A DNA stretch of 10,463 nt, from assembly GCA_023132135.1 (NCBI GenBank), contig JAGLYR010000212.1, positions 1 to 10,463 of the forward strand, read 5' to 3'. Under the pieces are notes generated by a model. That model searched no databases. It had not been told where the DNA came from and saw only the letters and a list, made by a program, of their open reading frames with translations. Below, one piece after another: positions 6,360 through 10,463 of the stretch (the first letter of the stretch is position 1; every line of letters starts with the position of its first letter). This stretch comes from Candidatus Eiseniibacteriota bacterium (GTDB lineage: Bacteria; Arandabacterota; Arandabacteria; JAGLYR01). A program made the position numbers and the translations under genes.

Positions 6360-6989
6360 ATGATGCTGTTGAAGCCACAACCCGCAGGTCCGGACCTGAC
6401 CACCAAGGATCTCGTGCGCGAGTGGGTTTGGAAGGAGATGGAGACACGAGACCTTGCCCGGTTCCCGCGGCCATGCCGGGGGAGGATTCCCAATTTCGAG
6501 GGGTCGAAGAAGGCAGCGGAGTTTCTGGACGCAGTGGAAATCTACCGCAAGGCGGCGGCGGTTTTCGTGGGGCCGGACCTGGCTCTGAAGGCCTGCCGTG
6601 ATCAGGTGCTCGCCGACGGCAAGGTCTTGGGGTTCGCCACTCCCGGGATGCACGAACTCAAGGAATTCGGTCCCGGGGCGCCCCGCCGGGACACGTCCAT
6701 CCGCGGGCTCAAGAGATACGGAAGTCCGGTCCGAACGGCGGTGTCGGTCGTGATCCTGGGTTCGGTAGCAGTCGATCTTGAGGGCAACAGGATCGGGAAA
6801 GGCAGAGGATACGGTGATCAGGAGGTGGCATGGTTGAGGGACCATGACCTTCTGCTCGACGGGGCCGTGTGTCTGACGGTTGTCCATCCCATCCAGGTGT
6901 TCGACGGTTTCTCGCCGCTGATGGAATCGAGTGACGAAGTCATGCAGTGGATCGTGACACCGGAAGAGGCAATAGCGGTGACACTGTGA
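6360..6989 (+). CDS. 5-formyltetrahydrofolate cyclo-ligase family protein (MTHFSD-like branch)
   Basis: Classical members convert 5-formyl-THF to 5,10-methenyl-THF using ATP, recovering a dead-end folate in the cytoplasm. At 209 residues this one has the family loop GKGRGYGDQE (147-156, compare GxGxGYYD) and a VHPIQVF strand near the end. Its N-terminal ETRDLARFPRPCRGRIPNFEG matches the archaeal/MTHFSD-like branch, where cyclo-ligase activity is less well established than for the short bacterial enzymes. So the specific reaction is inferred. The first ATG starts at the base after the BtpA stop codon, with AGGA six bases upstream inside that gene. A second ATG follows at once and could be used. 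The last four bases overlap the next gene, so translation is probably coupled through all three. Confidence 0.85.
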   Translation: MMLLKPQPAGPDLTTKDLVREWVWKEMETRDLARFPRPCRGRIPNFEGSKKAAEFLDAVEIYRKAAAVFVGPDLALKACRDQVLADGKVLGFATPGMHELKEFGPGAPRRDTSIRGLKRYGSPVRTAVSVVILGSVAVDLEGNRIGKGRGYGDQEVAWLRDHDLLLDGAVCLTVVHPIQVFDGFSPLMESSDEVMQWIVTPEEAIAVTL

Positions 6990-8341
6990 CAGCCAAACCC
7001 TCCAAAGAGATTGCAATCCAGATCATCCGGCGCCTGCGGGAGGCCGGCCACCAGGCTCTCCTGGCCGGCGGGTGTGTCCGGGACATGGTCCTGCATCTGG
7101 AGCCCAAGGACTACGACGTGGCGACCTCGGCGAAGCCCGAGGAGGTGATGGCTCTCTTCGACCGCGTTGTCCCCGTTGGGGTCGCCTTTGGCGTCGTGCT
7201 GGTGGTGCTCGATGACGCCGGCTATGAAGTGGCCACCTTCCGCCGGGACCAGTCGTACCGGGATGGACGTCACCCCGAGGGTGTGGTCTTCAGCGATGCC
7301 CGGCAGGATGCGCTGCGCCGGGATTTCACGATCAACGGGCTTTTCCTCGATCCGGAGCTGGACGAGGTAATCGACTATGTCGGGGGGCGCGAGGATCTCA
7401 ATCGCGGGGCAGTCCGGGCCATCGGAGATCCAGCCGAACGATTCGCCGAGGATCGGCTCCGGTTGCTGAGGGCCGTCCGGTTCGCGGCCCGGTTCGATTA
7501 CGAGATCGAAGAAGGGACCGCCCGGGCGATCGCCGCCGCAGCCTCCCACATTACCGAGGTCAGCTGGGAACGCATCCGGGACGAACTTGTGGGAATGCTC
7601 ACCGGTCCACGGGCCGGCGCGGCTCTCCGGATTCTCGATGATCTGGGGCTCCTTTCGCAAATCCTGCCCGAGGTTGCTGCCATGAAGGGAGTTCTGCAGC
7701 CCGAGCAGTTTCATCCCGAGGGCGACGTCTTCGAACACACGATGCTGATGCTGGACCGAATGGAGAATGCGTCGCCGTGTCTTGCCATGGGTGTCCTCCT
7801 GCATGACGTGGGGAAACCCGAAACCTTCCGGGAGGTGGACCGGATCCGGTTCAACGAGCACGATCACGTGGGGGCGGAGATAGCGGTTAGGATCTGCGGG
7901 AGACTCCGGTTCTCGACGGCGGACACCGGGACCATCCGGGAGTTGGTGGACCAGCACATGCGGTTCATCAACGTCCGGAGTATGAAGGCCAGTACCCTAA
8001 AGCGATTCGTGCGGATGGAGGGTTTTGAGAATCATCTTGAACTGCACCGGCTCGATTGTCTTGGTTCCCATGGCGGGTTGGAAAATTACGAATACGCTCG
8101 TCAGCAATTCGAGGAACTGGAAGAAGAGGAGGTTCGTCCCCCGCGGCTGGTGACCGGACAGGACCTGATTGAGCTGGGATACGAACCCGGACCTCTGTTT
8201 CGGGAAATCCTGACAGCGGTGGAGGAAGAGCAATTGGAGGAGAGACTGGGCGATCGGGCCTCGGCAATTGAGTGGGTGAAGGCGCGGTTTTCGGGAGAAT
8301 CGAAAAAGGGGGGAGACGGGGAGGGGGGGGGAGTTGTATAG
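6986..8341 (+). CDS. cca: CCA tRNA nucleotidyltransferase / poly(A) polymerase family
   Basis: Class II nucleotidyltransferase that adds CCA, or part of it, to tRNA 3' ends in the cytoplasm; poly(A) polymerases share the fold. Counting from the GTG, visible motifs are GGCVRD (28-33), the catalytic DYD (D42, D44), RRDFTINGL (111-119) and EDRLRLLRAVRFA (from 155). An HD domain with FEH and LLHDVGKP (H273, D274) follows, usually tied to 2',3'-phosphodiesterase or phosphatase activity. At 451 residues the length suits a bacterial enzyme with HD domain. The frame is open from a GTG at 6947, but that would overlap the previous gene by 43 bases. GTG at 6986 gives the common GTGA 4-base overlap and is preferred, though its ribosome binding site is weak. 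The C-terminus ends in a low-complexity tail, GESKKGGDGEGGGVV, encoded by G-runs. CCA versus A- or poly(A)-adding activity cannot be decided by eye. Confidence 0.93.
   Translation: MTAKPSKEIAIQIIRRLREAGHQALLAGGCVRDMVLHLEPKDYDVATSAKPEEVMALFDRVVPVGVAFGVVLVVLDDAGYEVATFRRDQSYRDGRHPEGVVFSDARQDALRRDFTINGLFLDPELDEVIDYVGGREDLNRGAVRAIGDPAERFAEDRLRLLRAVRFAARFDYEIEEGTARAIAAAASHITEVSWERIRDELVGMLTGPRAGAALRILDDLGLLSQILPEVAAMKGVLQPEQFHPEGDVFEHTMLMLDRMENASPCLAMGVLLHDVGKPETFREVDRIRFNEHDHVGAEIAVRICGRLRFSTADTGTIRELVDQHMRFINVRSMKASTLKRFVRMEGFENHLELHRLDCLGSHGGLENYEYARQQFEELEEEEVRPPRLVTGQDLIELGYEPGPLFREILTAVEEEQLEERLGDRASAIEWVKARFSGESKKGGDGEGGGVV
8303..8331 (+). repeat. Homopolymer-rich tract (A5, G6, G4, G9) at the end of cca
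   Basis: A5 at 8303-8307, G6 at 8308-8313, G4 at 8318-8321 and G9 at 8323-8331 fall in the last twelve codons of the nucleotidyltransferase gene. Enough G-triplets with short loops exist to form a G-quadruplex. Loss of one G in the last run would extend the protein to a TGA at about 8397-8399, and gain of one would extend it past 8450. Confidence 0.55.
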
Positions 8342-8343
8342 GT

Positions 8344-8364
8344 TTGTGCATATTGCGCAAGTTT
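8344..8364 (+). terminator. Weak hairpin just after cca, possible terminator
   Basis: TTGTGCA (8344-8350) pairs with TGCGCAA (8354-8360) around TAT, with one U-G pair, and is followed by GTTTT. It starts three bases after the cca stop codon. The stem is short and only moderately GC-rich, so termination may be partial. Confidence 0.3.
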
Positions 8365-8380
8365 TACACCGGTGCCGCGG

Positions 8381-8411
8381 TTTCCTGCTCGGCTGTTGAG
8401 GCGTCAGGAAA
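8381..8411 (+). promoter_or_regulatory. Inverted repeat upstream of the HTH-receiver gene
   Basis: TTTCCTG (8381-8387) and CAGGAAA (8405-8411) are perfect 7-base arms with a 17-base spacer; centres are 24 bases apart. It lies directly upstream of the candidate promoter at 8417-8445, a position suited to an activator or autoregulator site. A hairpin in read-through RNA is also possible. Confidence 0.3.
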
Positions 8412-8416
8412 TCCTC

Positions 8417-8445
8417 TTGATGGGATGAGACGGCTGTGGTAGAGA
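8417..8445 (+). promoter_or_regulatory. Candidate promoter of the HTH-receiver gene
   Basis: TTGATG (8417-8422) and TAGAGA (8440-8445) with a 17-base spacer, about 40 bases before the GTG start. The -35 match is fair (four of six) and the -10 match weak (three of six). Confidence 0.3.
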
Positions 8446-8486
8446 TGGTCGAATCGCCTTGTTGAATCCCTACGGAGGGGTGAATC

Positions 8487-9062
8487 GTGATCAAGAGAAC
8501 CAAACTACTCTCGACCGGTTCCATTGGCAAGCTGCTGGGTATGGATCGAACAACGGTCTGGGGATGGATCAAGTCCGGCAAACTGCCGGCCGAGCGTACC
8601 ATCGGTGGGCAGTACCGGGTTGATCAGCAAGCCTTGGCGGACCTGCTCAGGGAAAAGGGCATCCCGGTTCCCAGGGAGCTGGCTGACGATCATCCCACCA
8701 GAGTGCTGATCGCCGACGACGATCCTGCTGTCCTGGGTTTCCTCGAGGCCACCCTCTCGCGGGATGGCTCCGGTTTCGAGATCGCCACTGCGACCAACGG
8801 CTTTGCTGCGGGAAAACTCGTCGCCTCTTTCCGTCCCCATCTGGCGGTGATCGATATCCAGATGCCGGGTTTGGGCGGGCTGGACGTCTGCGCGGACATC
8901 AAGAAAGACAAAGCTACCAAGGTTATCAAAATCATCGTGGTAACCGGCTATCCCACCCCCGAGAACAGAGAGCGGGCGCGCAGGATTGGCGTGGAGAAGT
9001 TCCTGGAGAAGCCCGTCGGGCCGGAAGCGTTCATGGACGCAGTCCACAGTGTTCTCGGATAG
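8487..9062 (+). CDS. Orphan response regulator with N-terminal excisionase-type HTH and C-terminal receiver
   Basis: A 191-residue cytoplasmic regulator with two parts. Residues 7-55 form a MerR/excisionase-like helix-turn-helix (STGSIGKLLGMDRTTVWGWI, then GGQYRVDQQALADLL). Residues 72-191 form a complete receiver: acidic pocket D77-D79, phospho-acceptor D123 in VIDIQMPG, T153 in VVTGYP and K175 in LEKPV. All switch residues are present, so phosphorylation is expected. The order is the reverse of OmpR- or NarL-type regulators, which put the receiver first. A linker of only about 15 residues (GIPVPRELADDHPTR) joins the parts. GTG at 8487 follows GGAGGGG by six bases. No histidine kinase is within the window, so the partner is encoded elsewhere. 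It sits between cca and phosphofructokinase in the same direction with gaps of over 140 bases, so it is probably its own unit. Confidence 0.92.
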   Translation: MIKRTKLLSTGSIGKLLGMDRTTVWGWIKSGKLPAERTIGGQYRVDQQALADLLREKGIPVPRELADDHPTRVLIADDDPAVLGFLEATLSRDGSGFEIATATNGFAAGKLVASFRPHLAVIDIQMPGLGGLDVCADIKKDKATKVIKIIVVTGYPTPENRERARRIGVEKFLEKPVGPEAFMDAVHSVLG

Positions 9063-9065
9063 CCC

Positions 9066-9080
9066 GAGACGGATTGTCTC
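9066..9080 (+). terminator. Short hairpin after the HTH-receiver gene
   Basis: GAGAC (9066-9070) and GTCTC (9076-9080) pair around GGATT, four bases after the stop codon. The stem is five bases and no T-run follows, so this is a weak candidate. The rest of 9063-9227 shows no other clear signal except the ribosome binding site of the next gene. Confidence 0.2.
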
Positions 9081-9227
9081 TCCAGTTATCCCCCTGAGAT
9101 TCCGAAAGTATTGTGGAACCAGTGATCTGGGGCCTGTGACCGGCAGCGGTTGACGGACAGGTTTGCGCGAGTTAGCCTCGGGTGCGACCGAAAAGACCAC
9201 GTTTACGGCGGATGGAGGATAAGGAAC

Positions 9228-10358
9228 ATGGCGAAGCCCAAGGTTATCGGAGTGCTCACCGGCGGTGGAGATTGTCCGGGTTTGAACGCTGTCATTCGCG
9301 CGGTCAGCAAGACAGCGATCAACGTCTACAAGATGAAGGTTGTTGGATACCTGGACGGATTTGACGGTCTCATCGAGAACCGCTGGATCCCACTCGACTA
9401 CGACACGGTCTCCGGTATTCTGACCCAGGGGGGGACGGTGCTCGGCACCTCGAACAAGGCGAATCCCTTCAATCATCCGGTCAAGCGCGGCGGAAAAACT
9501 GTCTACAAGGACATGAGTGACCGGGCAATCCAGAATCTCCGGAAGGTCGGCGCCAGCGTTCTCGTGTGCATCGGTGGCGATGGCACGATGCGTATTGCCG
9601 ACGAGCTGGCCGACAAGGGTATGCCCGTCGTAGGAGTTCCGAAGACCATCGACAACGATCTGCCGGGCACGGATGTGACCTTCGGTTTTGACTCGGCCGT
9701 TTGCACCGCTGCCGAGGCAATTGACAAATTGCACTCCACGGCCCAGTCCCACCACCGGGTCATGGTTGTAGAAACCATGGGTCGCTACGCCGGCTGGCTT
9801 GCCCTCTATTCGGGGCTGGCGGGGGGCGGCGATGTGATTCTCATCCCCGAGATTCCCTATTCCCTCGATGCCATATGCAAGACGGTCCTCAAGCGCAGCC
9901 GGTCGGGCCGGCGCTTCAGCATCGTGGTCGTGGCCGAGGGAGCGAAGCCTGCGGGCGGTGACCTCACGGTCAAGCAGGTTATCGACGACAGCCCGGATCC
10001 GATCCGTTTGGGTGGGGTCGGCAACCTGCTGGGCCAGCAGATTGAAGAGCGCACCGGTATCGAGACGCGCGTGACCGTGCTCGGCCACCTGCAGCGGGGC
10101 GGCACACCGACACCCTATGATCGCATTCTGGCTTCCCGCTACGGGGAGGGAGCTGCGCGCCTCGCGGCCGAGGGCATGTCGGGTCTGATGGTCAACATGC
10201 GCGGGAACGACATCGGCTCAATTCCCATCAAGGAAGTCGCGGGATCCTGCCGGAACGTCCCGCCCAATTCTCCCATTGTCCGGACCGCCCGGGCGCTGGG
10301 GCTTTGCTTCGGCGATGAGGTCAAGACCAAGAACCAGATCCTGGCCGGGACTTTCTAG
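9228..10358 (+). CDS. pfkA: 6-phosphofructokinase (PfkA family), mixed ATP/PPi signature
   Basis: Phosphorylates fructose 6-phosphate to fructose 1,6-bisphosphate in glycolysis, cytoplasmic and usually tetrameric. The 376 residues carry GVLTGGGDCPGLNAVIR (8-24), CIGGDGT (114-120), PKTIDNDLPGT (138-148) with catalytic D142, VETMGRYAGW, VAEGAKP and LGHLQRGGTPTPYDRILASR. Residues align to E. coli PfkA with an offset of 15 in the core. Position 104 of E. coli is glycine here (G119), the ATP-type state, whereas position 124 is lysine (K139), the state typical of pyrophosphate enzymes. Such G/K combinations are known in group III enzymes, so the phosphate donor is open. The frame extends upstream to a TTG at 9150, but ATG 9228 has GGAGGA nine bases before it. 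It is about 55 residues longer than E. coli PfkA. Its TAG stop is the first triplet of a dispersed palindromic element. Confidence 0.96.
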   Translation: MAKPKVIGVLTGGGDCPGLNAVIRAVSKTAINVYKMKVVGYLDGFDGLIENRWIPLDYDTVSGILTQGGTVLGTSNKANPFNHPVKRGGKTVYKDMSDRAIQNLRKVGASVLVCIGGDGTMRIADELADKGMPVVGVPKTIDNDLPGTDVTFGFDSAVCTAAEAIDKLHSTAQSHHRVMVVETMGRYAGWLALYSGLAGGGDVILIPEIPYSLDAICKTVLKRSRSGRRFSIVVVAEGAKPAGGDLTVKQVIDDSPDPIRLGGVGNLLGQQIEERTGIETRVTVLGHLQRGGTPTPYDRILASRYGEGAARLAAEGMSGLMVNMRGNDIGSIPIKEVAGSCRNVPPNSPIVRTARALGLCFGDEVKTKNQILAGTF

Positions 10359-10359
10359 C

Positions 10360-10379
10360 CTGGGTTATTCAGGAATCCC
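10360..10379 (+). repeat. Dispersed 3'-end element, copy 3 (short form)
   Basis: CTGGGTTATTCAGGAATCCC is identical to 3294-3313, and its first 17 bases are identical to 4578-4594. It follows the pfkA stop codon by one base; including the stop, TAGC here corresponds to TAGG in the other two copies. The upstream GTGACAGGTGAC part seen in copies 1 and 2 is not present here. Confidence 0.8.
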
Positions 10380-10381
10380 TG

Positions 10382-10396
10382 CTGCGAGTGTCGCAG
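10382..10396 (+). terminator. Hairpin after pfkA, possible terminator
   Basis: CTGCGA (10382-10387) pairs perfectly with TCGCAG (10391-10396) around GTG, two bases beyond the dispersed element. No T-run follows. Beyond this, 10397-10463 shows nothing I can assign before the window ends. Confidence 0.3.
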
Positions 10397-10463
10397 GATG
10401 TGGCTGGACTTCGTTGCGGCGCCGATTTCGATCCTCAGCGGGGCCAGAGGCCACGCCTCCGGT

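Noticed and set aside
5478-7016. Open frame of 512 codons on the - strand opposite the BtpA and cyclo-ligase genes
   Set aside because: It is a shadow of two recognisable genes. Its translation is rich in His, Arg and Pro with no family resemblance.
6818-7957. Open frame of 379 codons on the - strand opposite cca
   Set aside because: It mirrors the nucleotidyltransferase coding sequence and shows no motif of its own.
9150-9178. Promoter for pfkA from TTGACG at 9150 with a -10 near 9173
   Set aside because: The -35 is good, but the best -10 at normal spacing (TTAGCC) hardly matches the consensus, so it was not listed as a feature.
8505-10088. Open frame of 527 codons on the - strand opposite the HTH-receiver and phosphofructokinase genes
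   Set aside because: It is antisense to two genes with full conserved motifs, has no recognisable domain and no ribosome binding site; GC-rich codon bias leaves the opposite strand open.

Overview
The window carries eight protein-coding genes from a GC-rich bacterium, with six on the + strand and two on the - strand. I see no rRNA, tRNA, CRISPR array or transposase gene. The best hint of lineage is the 3333-4013 gene. It is a cysteine-rich secreted protein with a tail ending TTWGTIKSLYR, a style I associate with uncultured FCB-type bacteria such as Candidatus Eisenbacteria. That placement is low confidence, because the other genes are phylogenetically widespread.

Layout: (1) 1-1321 is a Fic-family AMP transferase with its own inhibitory helix and a C-terminal winged helix. 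A promoter and an 11-base direct repeat lie upstream. (2) 1487-3130 is an ACSF2-like acyl-CoA ligase with clearly lower GC and AGA/AGG/ATA-rich codon use, so it is probably acquired. (3) 3131-4602 is a low-gene-density stretch. It holds the small secreted protein gene (- strand), flanked by two direct copies of a 64-72 base intergenic repeat, and a run of stem-loops at 4197-4454 that no gene explains. (4) 4603-5385 is an RNase Z-like metallo-hydrolase (- strand), divergent from the next block across a 158-base shared promoter region with a long inverted repeat. (5) 5544-8341 is a tight three-gene operon: a BtpA-family TIM barrel, an MTHFSD-like 5-formyl-THF cyclo-ligase and a CCA/poly(A) nucleotidyltransferase. 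(6) 8487-9062 is an orphan regulator with an excisionase-type HTH placed before a receiver domain. (7) 9228-10358 is a phosphofructokinase with a mixed ATP/PPi signature.

The most striking unexplained signal is a short palindromic element containing CTGGGTTATTCAGGAAT, seen three times, each at or near the 3' end of a gene. In two cases (metallo-hydrolase and phosphofructokinase) the TAG stop codon is the first triplet of the element. A second theme is paired sites about 40 bases apart in two promoter regions. Several start codons were moved from the longest open frame to downstream starts on ribosome-binding-site or overlap grounds; each is explained in its entry.
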